This document shows positions 10,889 to 22,243 of a stretch of 64,000 nucleotides of DNA, piece by piece (position 1 is the stretch's first letter; the number at the start of each line of letters is the position of its first letter). The notes under the pieces are model-generated. The model searched no databases, was not told where the DNA came from, and was given only the letters and a program-made list of their open reading frames with translations. Origin of the DNA: Strigamia acuminata (lineage: Eukaryota; Arthropoda; Chilopoda; Geophilomorpha; Linotaeniidae). The stretch covers positions 5,769,087 through 5,833,086 of the forward strand of contig OX442314.1 of the NCBI GenBank assembly GCA_949358305.1, given 5' to 3'. Position numbers and translations under genes: made by a program.

Positions 10889-12343
10889 TCAGAAAATCGA
10901 CTCTTCAGTTGCCTCTGTTGAGACGGCGGAAAACACAGCTTCCTCTGGAGCCTCAATTTCTTCCGGGCTCGGAGGCGGGAACGGCAGGTCCTCGAGGAGC
11001 TCGGCCACGAAATCGATGACAGAAATCATCTCTTCGGCGTCTTCGAACTGTGCCTCGTCCGAAGTTTCAGACTTAGACGCGAGAGGGGCGTTCGACACGT
11101 TGGTTACGACCGCTGGAGGATCCTCCACGGTTTTGGACGTCGCTTCTACGGCTTGCTGGAGCTTGCGAGCTCGCCCTCGTGCCAAGATGTTGGTTCGTTG
11201 AACCTTGGCAATTTCCTTCGCTCGGTCGAGCGTCAGACAGCCTCGTCCACGCGACATCGTCCTTGGTCGAGCGACTTCTTCCTGCACCTCGCTTCCGACG
11301 CTTTCAGCGGCCTGGACAGTTTCAGTGGAAACTTCGGAGTCCTCGGACGGTGGTGGCGATTGTCGAAGGAGTTCGACTCTTACACCGGCGTTGGCTTCAG
11401 CGCGGGTCCAGGTGAGAAAACGTGGGTCGATATACACAGCCTCGCCGCGGCTGTTTAAAAACAATCGACACTTTGGGCAGTGAGCCCAACATCGCTTCTC
11501 GTTAGGCTTAATGCCTTTCACTACGTGGGGCTGAACCTCCTTTCTCCACGGCTCCAAACGCGGTCGCGTTTTCCTTCCACGGCAGTTCGGACAACGCATT
11601 AGTGAAGAACCTGCGGATGCACCGCAGCACCACCCACAGCCGACGCAAAATGGGCAGATCGTCTCCGTGGCTTGGTCGGTCACGATGTTATCGTGCGGAA
11701 TTCCAGCTGCCATGTCACGTTCGCACTGTTCTTTGCGCAGTCGGGCCTTCTCGTCCTTCTTTCTTGCCTTATTGGCCGCTCGGTACTCGCAATTGCGAGA
11801 CACAGGCTCCGAAAAACGTAAAGCGCCCGGCGGTGGCTCATTCCATCCGTATTCTGATGCCGAAGATTCAGCACCGGCAGGGAGACGCACATCAGACGTT
11901 GATTGTCCCGCTACAGTCGGTGCAGTCGCATTCGACGTGTTGGCGACGGTAGGCGCCACGCTTGCAGTTGGCGGCCGAAATTCTGGTGAATGCGGGGCCA
12001 ATGGGACGTTGATAACGTTTGCGGGCGGAAATGCCACCTGGGCCAGCGGGGCCAATTGCGCCGACTCATAAACGGTTGGCTGCGCAGATGTGGACGGGGC
12101 CTGCATCATCGAATTCAAATCGAGCGGAAGTCCGTCCGGATGGACGCTCAGCCAATTTAGCGTTGCGAGTTGCAGCGGCGTCAGGGTGTACATCGAGGCG
12201 GGCGCCGTCGGTATCGGTTGGGCCCTCATGTAAGCACGTTCCGCTGAACGGCGTTGCTCGTCACTAGACGAGGTGGACGAGCTGGAGCTTTCGTGACGGT
12301 GACGTCGATGACTCCGTTTTGAACGGTGTTTACCACCTCCCAT
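10889..12343 (-). CDS. A2 ORF3, zinc-ribbon protein of unknown function
   Basis: 484 residues from an ATG at 12343, directly preceded by a good splice acceptor (TTGCTTGTGCAG, 12344-12355 in sense). The N-terminus is basic and Ser-rich (HRSKRSHRRHRH), followed by a Pro/Ala/Thr-rich region. From about residue 229 there is a compact cysteine cluster: CPFCVGCGWCC, then CPNCRGR about 20 residues later, then CPKC. This resembles DnaJ-type CxxCxGxG zinc ribbons. An acidic C-terminal tail ends with the ORF. There is no signal peptide or membrane helix, so it is not an envelope protein despite its place after pol. B ORF3 has the same position and a similar cysteine cluster. Function unknown; RNA, DNA or chaperone-type binding is possible. 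Confidence 0.8.
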   Translation of the reverse strand: MGGGKHRSKRSHRRHRHESSSSSTSSSDEQRRSAERAYMRAQPIPTAPASMYTLTPLQLATLNWLSVHPDGLPLDLNSMMQAPSTSAQPTVYESAQLAPLAQVAFPPANVINVPLAPHSPEFRPPTASVAPTVANTSNATAPTVAGQSTSDVRLPAGAESSASEYGWNEPPPGALRFSEPVSRNCEYRAANKARKKDEKARLRKEQCERDMAAGIPHDNIVTDQATETICPFCVGCGWCCGASAGSSLMRCPNCRGRKTRPRLEPWRKEVQPHVVKGIKPNEKRCWAHCPKCRLFLNSRGEAVYIDPRFLTWTRAEANAGVRVELLRQSPPPSEDSEVSTETVQAAESVGSEVQEEVARPRTMSRGRGCLTLDRAKEIAKVQRTNILARGRARKLQQAVEATSKTVEDPPAVVTNVSNAPLASKSETSDEAQFEDAEEMISVIDFVAELLEDLPFPPPSPEEIEAPEEAVFSAVSTEATEESIF

Positions 12344-12355
12344 CTGCACAAGCAA
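12344..12355 (-). promoter_or_regulatory. Putative splice acceptor for the ORF3 mRNA
   Basis: In sense TTGCTTGTGCAG abuts the ORF3 ATG. With the GTAAGT in U5 of the 5' LTR (20212-20217) it would give a spliced subgenomic ORF3 message, as retroviruses do for env. Inferred from sequence only. Confidence 0.5.
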
Positions 12356-13399
12356 ATAAATTATTTTATTAAAAATAATTCCACTCTAAATAATCATTCC
12401 TTGAGTCCAAAGAATTTAAAACGTATTGTTCGCAACGAAAATACACAACTCGAGTTATTTATAACCCTTAACACGAGACACTAATGAGTCACATTCCCCT
12501 TGTGTTTATGACACGAGAATGAACTCGCCGGCAAAGATTTTCATCGAAAATCGCACCTTGTTGATTTTTCAAAAGAAAAATTCTTTTAGTTTCTATAAAC
12601 TATTCAATCCAATCCTCAAATATCAGGATAACCTTCGTATTAGTTAATTAACACTTAATACACCGAATATTTCAAATTGAAAATTCATCGCTAAATAATT
12701 TATACAAGCCTCGACCGCGACTTGATTTAAATAATTAGTGCCTACATACTTAAATTTTAATAATTCATTATCAAAATCTAAACTAAACTATTCGACTGAA
12801 TAGCTAAACTTCCAGAGTGATTTAATGCCGATTCACGCTTATAACAACACGTGAATTTCTAACTTTTATCGGGACGCCGATATTTTTTAATTGTTGCGAA
12901 CAATTTTTTGTAATTCTTTGGTCAAAGAATAATTTCGAAAACTACTTACTGTTGAAGCTTGTTTTCCTTGCTTTTACTGAAGTTGCTAATTGAGTTAGCG
13001 CTGAAATTTCTGAGTCGAAAAAGTGAAGCGGAAGCGAAGAGACGAAGTCAACTTGTATCCACGTGTGTTACGAAGTGTTTGGTGCAAAGAACCCTGGGAA
13101 TTTTATTCCCTATTAATTGTCGGGTTCGAGGTTTAATCACACCTCGTAAGTCTCGTATCCTCGTGAAGAGGCGAGATTATCACTTTTCAAAGTAATTCTC
13201 CGTATATTATTTAGAATACTTCTAAATACGACCAAAAAATTAAAATATTCTATCGAATATTTAATTCATCGCAACAAATTCATATTTTTAATATAAATTT
13301 CAATAAATATCGTAATATCTTGTCCCCCGGTGTTGAGATTATAAATCACTACACCTGTCAGACATGTAAATAATTACAGTCTTCGAGTTTTGGATAAAA
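12356..13399 (-). other. Spacer between A2 pol and ORF3
   Basis: About 1 kb, AT-rich, with no supported gene on either strand. It contains the second CACCGGGGGA purine tract (13323-13332), a possible central polypurine tract. Confidence 0.55.
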
Positions 13400-16300
13400 C
13401 TAATCAATTCCAACAAAACTTTGAGGCTTTGCCATGTTGTTGGTAAGGTTTCTTAAATACTGCGGAAATATTTCGCACGAAATTTTCATCCGCATATTTA
13501 GGATTTGGTTTTCGTTCTCGTCGTGGACGAGCGCTAGTTCGAGGCGAATGTTGTACATTTCGCAATACTCATTGTAAATATCGGAAACAAATTGTTTTCC
13601 GTTATCGCTCACAATCTTTTTGGGGTGTCCCCATCTGTTTGTAACAGATCTTAATTCTTGAACGCAGTTAGCGCTCGTGGCTTTGGTCAAAGCCTTAATT
13701 TCAACGAACTTGGTACAATTATCAATAATGACAAAAATATACTGGTTTTAGGACCTTCCCGCGGGTTTTGGGCCCATCAAGTCCATGTTAATACATTCCC
13801 AAGGATTGGTCATGTTATGCGGTGTGTAAGGAGCTGCGTGCCTTTTCTGTTGAATAGGCTTGTACTGGGCACAGTGCGTGCAGCTTTTGACGTAGTTCCT
13901 GACACTTTTACTCATACCAGGCCAGAAATATATTAAACAAGTTTTTTCAAGCGTCTTACTCATCCCAGCGTGACCGCTTAGGGGGTGGCCATGACAAGCG
14001 AAGAGTACTCGCTTTACGAGTGCACTGGGTACAACGGCTTTAAAGCCATTTCCCGAATCGTTTAACTCCTCTTCGAACGAAGGGTTAAAATAGATGATCA
14101 TTTGATCACCATCAACTTCCTTTTTGTCTAAACAATAGTTTTTGACTTTGTTTTTCCATTCTTTTATTTCAGATTGTGGTATCCCAACAACCTTGTCATT
14201 TAATAAATATTCTCGAATGCGTTTGCATTCGGTATCTAACAACTGAGCATCTATTATTTCTCTCCGTGTAGGAGGGACTTCTTTAAGTACTTCAGTCAAC
14301 GCACTGTACAAGGTTTCTTGTACTTCCGCCCCCTCCCTTTCTTCAGAACATTCTTTAGAATTTTCTGAAAAATAGGAACGCATACTAGCCAAAAATTCTC
14401 GTTTTTCTGGGGCACGATTTAATGAAACAGAAGGATTTCCGTCCCATTCAGGCCAGTATTGTTTAATTTCGACAGGTTCCACATGATCTCGAAGAGGAAT
14501 GTCTTCATCTGTTAGTGGGGCTCTTGAAAGTGCATCTGCAATTTGATTAGCAGCACCTTTTTGAAAAACAATTTTAAAATTTCCACATTGGATTCTTAAG
14601 GCCCATCGGCCAAATTTCCCAGATGGTTCAGGCGTTCGCATCAACCATTTCAATGCTTCAGCATCTGATTCCAAAGTGAATGTGCCATATTCAAGATATG
14701 GTTTAAATCGATCAATAGCCCACACGACTGCGAGACATTCAAGTTCGGGCGTTGTATAACGCTTCTCCGCTCCACGTAAAACTCTGCTTGCGTAAGCAAC
14801 GAGTCTGGGTACAGAAATGTTTTTCTGCTTCTTTTCGTCGAATATATCGACGTCTTGGCAAAGGACAGCTCCTAAGCCTTCGTGAGAAGCGTCAGTCATG
14901 ACGACAAATGGCAGAGTCATGTCTGGTTTGTGTAGACAATGGTCGCCACAAAGTAGCTCTTTAATTTTATTAAAAGCTTCTGTCTGCTCATCTCCCCATT
15001 CAAATGGAGTTTTCTCATTCATCATACGTGTGTATGGTGCGGCAATAGTTCCGTGATTTGGAACAAACTTCCTGAAGAAGTTAGTCATGCCGTGAAAACG
15101 CTGAATGTCTTTAGCACACGTGGGGGTGGGAAACTTCATAATCGCCGATATTTTATCGGGATCACCGAAGAGACCTTTGGGTTTAATCCAGTGGCCCAAG
15201 AATTTTAATTCTGTACGCCCAAAACGAGATTTCGCTTTATTTATTGTCATGTTGGCTTGGTTAAGCCTTTCCAAAACATCTCGAACGTGTTTGAGATGAT
15301 CATCCCAATTATCTGAATACACAATTACGTCATCTAAATAGACTAACGCGTAGTCTTGCAAAGCTGAGCCTAAAATGCCTTCCATCAGACGCTGGAAAGT
15401 ACAAGGCGCATTGCAAAGGCCAAATGGCATTCGCACAAATTGATATGGACCATTTGGTGTATAAAAGGCCGTCTTTGGACGATCTTCCTCACACATTTCG
15501 ACCTGATAGTAACCTTTGACAAGGTCAATGGACGTAAAATACTTTGCCGGACCAGTATTATGCAATAAAAGGTCAATACTTGGCATTTGTATTACTTCGA
15601 CTTCGGTGATGGCATTCAGCCACCGGTAGTCGATGCACATCCTATACGAGCCGTCAGGCTTCGCAACTATAACTGGATGACTTATAAAAGGCCCTTTGGC
15701 CTTTTCAATGAGTCCATCCTGTTCCAATTCTGCAGCTAGCTTGGTCATAATGGCTCTCTTGGCCGGGTTATACATTCTATACTGCATTTTGGGCAATGAA
15801 TGCCCTTCTTTGAATTTAATACGATGCTGGGTCACGTTAGTGCACCCAACTTGATCACGAAATACATTCGGTATTGAGTTAACCACTTCGCGAAGTGCTA
15901 GTCGTTGTTCTGGAGTGCAGTCGCTCTCCTCAACTAATTTTTCATCCCAAGTCAAGACAGGAGTGTCTGTTAACTCAATTGAGTTGAGAGTGGACGACAG
16001 TTCTAAATAATCGAAAGTAATTCGATTCAACGGGGCGAGGGCCAAATTGGCTTCTTCCGACTCATAAGGGGCGGACCAATTGGGTTTATCTGCACAAGAG
16101 AACTCTTGTAAATGTGGATGCGGACTAATTTTCTGTCTGCGCATGAAATTGTGACCAAGTATCAAGCCACAAACTCGTTTTGCTAAAACGATGAAATTCA
16201 TTGGTGTAAATTCATCAGCCCATTGCACGCACAAAGTTATTTGTCCGACAGGCTTGTGGGCTACGCCTACAGCGTTAACCAACATGTTTCTGGGAGCCTC

Positions 16301-16708
16301 TTGCAAAAATTCTGGCAAAGCCTGAGTTTCAGACAAGAGTTGTTCCCCGATGTAACATTGAGATGCTCCTGTATCCATGAGCGCGTTGTAGGTGAGTCCA
16401 CCAATTGTGATCTTCATTCGAGGATCATCTTTATTATTACCTAAAGTAATATTGTGCAAATTATTACCACCTATGACTCTGTTGAGTCGGCGGAGTCTAC
16501 AGAATTTCTTCGTGTAGCACTTGTGTGGAAACAATGTCAGATTTTTTAATTGTTCTGTCATTTTTTGCAGATTTTCATCCACTCCGCCACTATGACTAGT
16601 GGCTATGTCTAGACAAACAGTGTCTACATCCATAAATAAAGATTCCGACGCAGCATTAGCCACTTCTGGGGGATGGAACAAACCTTCGTCCCCCGGATCT
16701 AGTTTTTT
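13400..16708 (-). pseudogene. pol: A2 pol, near-complete but damaged
   Basis: Protease (DTGA near 16370), reverse transcriptase (YLDD near 15335), RNase H (TDAS near 14888) and integrase (HHCC near 13880-13990, SDNG near 13602) follow in normal gypsy order. Three lesions are visible against A1. A run of five G at 16668-16672, where A1 has four, shifts the frame just after the gag junction. A CAA to TAA change lies at 13748, inside integrase. An in-frame deletion near 13540 removes the catalytic Glu region and joins the core to a 46-residue tail that ends at 13400. Otherwise one open frame of 977 residues survives, so decay is recent. Confidence 0.9.
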
Positions 16709-18912
16709 GAACTAGTAGCACTTGAATCGGCAGATTCAGGTTTGATCAAAGTCTTGACCATTTCGGCCAACGAGTTGGTCAGCGAAGTTTGTAACTTATT
16801 TTCAAAAGTATTTAATTTCGCATCAAGTTTAGCATCTAGTGTTGCATCCAACACTTCTTGAGTTATCCACCTATTATTAGGCCGTTTAGAGGTTGGATCC
16901 ACAGTCGGGGAATCCGGGGTACTTCGTTTTTGCAACTCTTCAGAGTTGAAATTTGTACGTGGTTTTAAATCTGGACATTCTCGACGCATGTGTCCTGGTT
17001 TCTTACAGTGGTAACAAACTAATTGACCACGTCTGGTCTGATCTACTGCTCCATTTATTAAATAGACAGCTTCACATTCTTCGGGTAACTCTTCATCACA
17101 AATATTAAGTTGTTCTTGTGAATCCAAAGTTAAGGATTTAGCATTTGTCTTCAACTGAGAACGAGTGTCTGTTTTCCGAGGTGGGAAAACAACTGGATTG
17201 GAATTATTTTCCTTTACTCCATTAGCTGTACGACTGTACAGACCTTTATTTTTTGTTATAACGGTATAAATCTCTGTCAGAGGTAAATCCGCTATGCCTT
17301 GCGTATGCAAAAGCAAATCGTTAGCAGGAGTTACACTCCCGATAAAAAGACATCCAGCCCCTTTTGCATCAAGACTGTCTTGCAATATCCATAACTGGTA
17401 ATATTTGTGCATAAAGTCATAAAGACTTTCTGTTTCGAGTTGTCTCAACTTAGTTAGTTGGTTCGTCCGCTCTTGTCGAGTGGCTACAAACCGTTCTTTG
17501 AACGCCTGTTCAAATACTTCCCAAGATATGAAATCTTCTCTCCTCTCATGGAACCAACCATGCGCCTGCTCGGTTAGATAACCGGCTACGCCTTTAACAA
17601 GCATGTCATCGAGTGACATGTTTCGCAGGAAAGCGACATTTTTTACAATGGTGAGAAAGCGTTCGCTTTCTTCTGCTTTTCCGGAGAATACGGGAATGTC
17701 TGGGGGCTTCAAACAGTTAGTTTGAGGGACAGTGGCGGGACTTTTTCCTGCCTGCATCAACTTGTGCATGGTCGTGGCAATGGACGCGAGGTCATCAGCC
17801 GTCATTCCAAAGCTACTGGGGGGGCGCGAATTGTCATTTGACGATCCGCCATTGTTTGGTTGACTCGAGTTATTTTGACTTGAGCTACCACTATTGGGAT
17901 TGAAATTATTCGACCCTCCTTGATTTGACCTACCGTGGTTACCAAAGTTCGAATGGTTATTCGAATTGCCTTGGTTCCCAAAATTCGAATGATTATTAGA
18001 ATTACCCTGATTGTCAAAATTCGGACGATAGTTCGAATTACCGGGCGTACCCTGATTCAAATAATTATTTGAATTTCCTGTAGTTCCAGTAGAAGGATTA
18101 TTTAAATCGTTCGGATTATTTGGGTTGTTCGAGTTCGGAGGAACTGGGTGACCCTTTTGCAAGTTAGGTGCGGGACTAGAATTGTTTGCAAATCTAGAAT
18201 TTGGGTCAAAACGGTAGTTTGGACCTCTAGTCACATTTAAATTTGGATTCAAATTTCCAGCGAGATTCGGACAGCTAGTTGATCTGTTGGGGAAACTTGG
18301 AGTAGGATTGGCCATATTCGGCGGACCCATATTCGCTCTGTTGAACGTATTCTCAAAGTTTCCGGGATTAGTAAATCCCCTTTGTTGGTTGCGAGCGAAG
18401 TTATTCGCTCGTAATCGTTGTTGGAAAGCACGATTAAAATCTCCTGGTGTCAAATTCGGTTGAGTTTGTCTAGGAGGTTGTTGCGCAGTTTTATTTCTAT
18501 ATCTAGAAATAGGTGTCGAAGGAGTGGAGCTAAAATTATTTAATCTTTGGCTGGCTGGGGAATTAGGTTGCTCCGACGTAGCACGACGCGTGTGCACAAA
18601 ATCTAACACTTCGGTCAAAGATCTAAATTGGTTTGGGTTCAAACCGTGATCCTGACAAAATAATAGACCGCCTCGACCTAAATGAGAACCTTCAGGAATG
18701 CATTCCTCTTCTCCAGGCGGAGTAGGTTCACATGGAGCCCTATTTTCTCCAGATGGTCCGGCTGTTTCATTTGAAACGCCATTATGGACCGCGTGGTTTC
18801 CCACTTCTTCAATTCCATTAGGAACAGGTATAAACCCAGATAGATTCATTCCACCGGTCAAACAAATTCTTTCCTTACCACGGGTGTTCATGTGATGCTG
18901 GTTATTAGTCAT
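16699..18912 (-). CDS. gag: A2 gag, intact
   Basis: 737 residues from ATG 18912. The N-terminal half is disordered, rich in Asn, Ser, Gly and Pro with short repeats (SNNHSNFGNQ-type) and prion-like in composition. The core gag domain follows (FxERFVATRQE region near 17470-17560), then one zinc knuckle, CYHCKKPGHMRREC, near 16980-17020. The C-terminus has two matched LDAKLDAKL units and is probably helical. The frame ends in TAG at 16699-16701, right after the slippery heptamer. This is the only undamaged structural gene of the A family in the window and could in principle package related RNAs. Confidence 0.92.
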   Translation of the reverse strand: MTNNQHHMNTRGKERICLTGGMNLSGFIPVPNGIEEVGNHAVHNGVSNETAGPSGENRAPCEPTPPGEEECIPEGSHLGRGGLLFCQDHGLNPNQFRSLTEVLDFVHTRRATSEQPNSPASQRLNNFSSTPSTPISRYRNKTAQQPPRQTQPNLTPGDFNRAFQQRLRANNFARNQQRGFTNPGNFENTFNRANMGPPNMANPTPSFPNRSTSCPNLAGNLNPNLNVTRGPNYRFDPNSRFANNSSPAPNLQKGHPVPPNSNNPNNPNDLNNPSTGTTGNSNNYLNQGTPGNSNYRPNFDNQGNSNNHSNFGNQGNSNNHSNFGNHGRSNQGGSNNFNPNSGSSSQNNSSQPNNGGSSNDNSRPPSSFGMTADDLASIATTMHKLMQAGKSPATVPQTNCLKPPDIPVFSGKAEESERFLTIVKNVAFLRNMSLDDMLVKGVAGYLTEQAHGWFHERREDFISWEVFEQAFKERFVATRQERTNQLTKLRQLETESLYDFMHKYYQLWILQDSLDAKGAGCLFIGSVTPANDLLLHTQGIADLPLTEIYTVITKNKGLYSRTANGVKENNSNPVVFPPRKTDTRSQLKTNAKSLTLDSQEQLNICDEELPEECEAVYLINGAVDQTRRGQLVCYHCKKPGHMRRECPDLKPRTNFNSEELQKRSTPDSPTVDPTSKRPNNRWITQEVLDATLDAKLDAKLNTFENKLQTSLTNSLAEMVKTLIKPESADSSATSSKN
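16702..16708 (-). promoter_or_regulatory. -1 ribosomal frameshift site A AAA AAC (A2)
   Basis: Minus-strand A AAA AAC with the gag stop TAG next to it, identical to A1. The pol frame is -1. In A2 the benefit is lost because of the one-base insertion about 30 bases downstream. Confidence 0.85.
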
Positions 18913-20040
18913 AACTAAACTTAAAACTGAGAAAATTTCCTAAGTCTGAGAGATAACGATGAAGTTGCAAACGTTCAAGAGGATCGCAAACGAAGCAGTG
19001 GTCACACTAGTTCGAAAGGAAGTATGGGTACTTCGATACACCCCTCTGATTGGTCAAGTATCAACGCTAGTCTCGCGAGAGTCCAATCTCGTCCGAGATT
19101 GGTGGAAATCACCAAGTTCGTGGAACCGTAATCTTGGCAGATTCCAGTGTTATGACGTAGTCACCAAACAAAAATGGATACTTTTTCAAAGTATTTTTAA
19201 AATATCACCGCATTTATTAATAAATGAATGATCACCTTTATGGAATTTTTTAAAGTTCTATAACTCGTAATTTCAAAAAGACGCGCTGATTCGTTTGAAT
19301 CGACGGCTTTTCTGCACAACACGGGTTGCTAGGCAACACAACAGCGAGAATTCTTCTTCGCTAAAATTCGAATGGTATTCCATTCGTAAAATTCGATTTC
19401 AATGGCTTGAGATCACGATTTTCAACCAACATTTTAATGTAGATCAAGTCTGTAAAATAAGGTAAACCCATTCTAAATAAAATATAAATTTTACTTCACT
19501 GAGAAAACTGTCAATTTTCTTTCTAATTTATTTAGGCAAATAAATTTAGGTTTAACTTGAAGTCTCAAGCGAAATACATGTGGAAAAACATTTCTAAAAT
19601 AAAACAACTGTTAAATTGATAGAATTCTTTAAGAATTCCGTCAAAAGGTCAACTTTTCAAAATTAGGCCCGACCGCGTGGTTTTGTCAGATTGTCGACGA
19701 CAAAATGACGTTACCCGGGCGGAGCCAACTTCAACAAGTTCGGGCAAGACTCCTATTCTCGGGGTTGGGCCTTTAGGCCTGACCACGCGGTAGAAATTAT
19801 TAGTTTTGTTAAAACACATAATTTCTCCGACGGAAAATCGGAATAAAGTGAATTACACTTATTTTCTTGCGAGAAGTTCTAAAACAGAATAAAATATATT
19901 AAACTACTAATTCTATTATAAACATTTCATTTGAAACTCTGTCGTAAAATTTCATTTGAAATTTTAACACTGTAAGCACCTACTCGAGTTCTCACAAAAC
20001 ACATTACAATTCCAAAAAATTCATTTGAATTTTGCAGCCT
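18913..20040 (-). other. A2 untranslated leader
   Basis: 1.1 kb, homologous to the A1 leader (6170-7263), with no credible gene. A GC-rich block sits at about 19665-19795. Confidence 0.7.
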
Positions 20041-20058
20041 ATCTCGGTAGAACCTCCA
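20041..20058 (-). other. Primer binding site, tRNA-Gln (A2)
   Basis: In sense TGGAGGTTCTACCGAGAT, two bases from the LTR end. Identical to A1 and D. Confidence 0.87.
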
Positions 20059-20060
20059 CT

Positions 20061-21796
20061 TGTGACGATTCTACTTTTGGCTGATTTAATAGCCATTTAA
20101 GATAGATAAATAATCGGTTTAAACAAGACGTTGCTAGGAGTAGCAACAACCTAACCGAGATAAGCTTACGGAAGTCTGTGTAAAATATGAATCAATGACT
20201 GAGTAGAAATAACTTACAGTATTAGTGTGACATAACATATTTATTACTAAATATTAACGATAACATAATTGGGTTCTTGACGCGTGTAAACGGGCGGCAT
20301 CAACTGGTTGAGGATCCGGGCGAAGCCAAAGGGATACGGCTGACTTGCGGCATCGTCACAAATAACGCTACGGAGACGTATTTGGTCCGCAGCTCGAGTA
20401 TCTAATGATGCGAAGAGTCCTTCGCACAAATAGGAATATTCGGCAGAATATTCCATATTCCAAATGAATAAATGTAAAGTGATTAATGGAATATAACAAA
20501 TGAATTGTTATATAAATATTAATTGGGCGGGGACCGTCACGACAATTGAGAGAACGTCGCGGGAGTTGTTGAGACTCCATCCGCCAGCATGCCTTACGAC
20601 GACAAGATCTCGTGATCAGGCGCCGAGTATTTAATTGTACGCTTTAATTCGCTATCGGTGGTACCAACCACCAGGTAAACATTTCTATGGACTTACCGGG
20701 TTTAAAAGATATTGCCAATACAGGATTACCAATGCCAGAGTAATTTGTTTAACACGATATATTTTATATATCGTTCACGGGTTACTAACCCGGAGGGTAC
20801 GATGGGGCGGGGACCGTCACGACGGTCGAGAGAACCATCGCGGGAGGATTTGACTCCTCCATCCGCCAGCATGCCTTACGATGACGGGATCCATTGATCG
20901 AGCACCGGGTAAAATATTACTTGGCCACTGCCGTTGGATTACCATTATCCAGGTAGTTGTTTCTCGCAACATCTTGAAGATATTACTCACGGGCTACCAA
21001 CCCGGCGTGTTACCTGTGCATTAGGCCTTTACCCACTTTTAACGAGCGGAAGGACCAATCGTAGAAAGACGGGAACCTGCGTGGGCTGTTTACAACAACC
21101 ATCCTGCAGCGGACTGAGGCCAGTTAGCTGAGGGACCTACTTTCATCTAGCAAGGTCGTTATATTAAGCCACCGTACGAAATCCTACTGTCCCGTAGAAC
21201 AGCTGGCTAACGTTACGGGACCATTTCATGCGAGCGCATGTCTATTACCGGGTTGGTCTTCCCGAAAATGCCCTACAACAGTAATAACAAAATAGTAATG
21301 AATACTAATTGTGGAGAACTGAGGTGGCCTGATGTGTCGATAGAGAATAATGAAATCAAACGATAACAATTCAACTACAGACAATATACAAGTTCAGTTA
21401 TCAAGCCAGGGGGGTGAGTGGGTGAGAAACTGATGCTTATATAGTTCTGTAGAACTACTAGATTGGCGACAGCCAATCAGCGTACGAATCGGCGGATTCG
21501 TGAGTCACTAGTCCGGACCTAATATATGACTACGTCCAGATGGGCCCAGTTGGGGGTGGGAAGGGTCCAATTGGCCCCCTTCGACAGGTAAGTAATGTGG
21601 ATATTGATTCGATAGAATCAACTTTGTCAAGTAAATAATACTTAGTTTATATCGAATAAAATAGTTATATTTTATTCACCGTGTCTAAATAATTATTTAT
21701 CACACTTTTTAGTTTTATCGAGTTTGAATTACGCGCGTTTGGTAAACAGCGCCATCTATTGTGAACATTGATAAATACGGATTTGTAATCATCACA
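20061..21796 (-). repeat. A-family LTR, 5' LTR of A2
   Basis: 1736 bp, TGTGATGATTAC...AATCGTCACA in sense. TATA box at 21437-21445, U5 splice donor GTAAGT at 20212-20217. Very similar to the solo LTR at 59142-60892. It carries a 69-codon ORF (20456-20247) that is kept in every A LTR here. Confidence 0.92.
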
Positions 21797-22243
21797 TCCC
21801 GACCCGATAAAACAAAAACACCAAAAATGATGAAAATAAAAAACGATTAATTAAAACAAATTAAGTGAGTAAGAATTAAATTTCTAGAAACTTCGTATTT
21901 GTGTTACGTCTTAGGTTAACTTGACTACAACTCATAACCAAACTTAAAATTATTGAATTAGATGGATCGAAGTGTTTTTGTGCGTGTCACAGTGCATTCG
22001 AGCGACCAAAAATGACAAAAAAAAAATTTTCTTCCAAGAATAAAATCAATTTCAATTGTTCCCTAAGAGGGCGGTCAAGATAGTCAAGTCGAAATTTTTT
22101 ATATTTTCCATAAATGAATCAATCATCGTCATAGACAGAGTTACCATGGAACATAAGACGTTAGAGTAAACAGAATTGAAGAGCCAAGTCTGAACTCAGC
22201 TCTGGTCTGGCTCCAAATACGGAAACTACAGTAGTACTGTATA
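21797..22243 (+). other. Region between A2 and the channel gene
   Basis: AT-rich, unique-looking sequence. It presumably holds upstream exon or promoter sequence of the channel gene; I see no clear core promoter. Confidence 0.4.

Larger units (their letters stand above)
9066..21796 (-). mobile_element. Gypsy LTR retrotransposon copy A2
   Basis: Antisense element, in order: 5' LTR (21796-20061), tRNA-Gln primer site, leader, gag, pol, ORF3, polypurine tract and a truncated 3' LTR (10089-9066). Gag and ORF3 are open. Pol has a one-base insertion near its start, a nonsense codon and an integrase deletion. The layout matches element B, although the two gag and pol sets are quite different. The 5' LTR is followed by TCCC at 21797, but the matching duplication cannot be tested because the 3' LTR is incomplete. 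Confidence 0.88.

Noticed and set aside
11153-12267. Several 70-130 codon plus-strand ORFs
   Set aside because: Antisense shadows of the GC-richer A2 ORF3 coding region.
20061-21796. A hammerhead-type ribozyme suggested by CTGATGTGTCGAT in the A LTR
   Set aside because: The conserved GAAA partner and three-stem arrangement could not be found around it.
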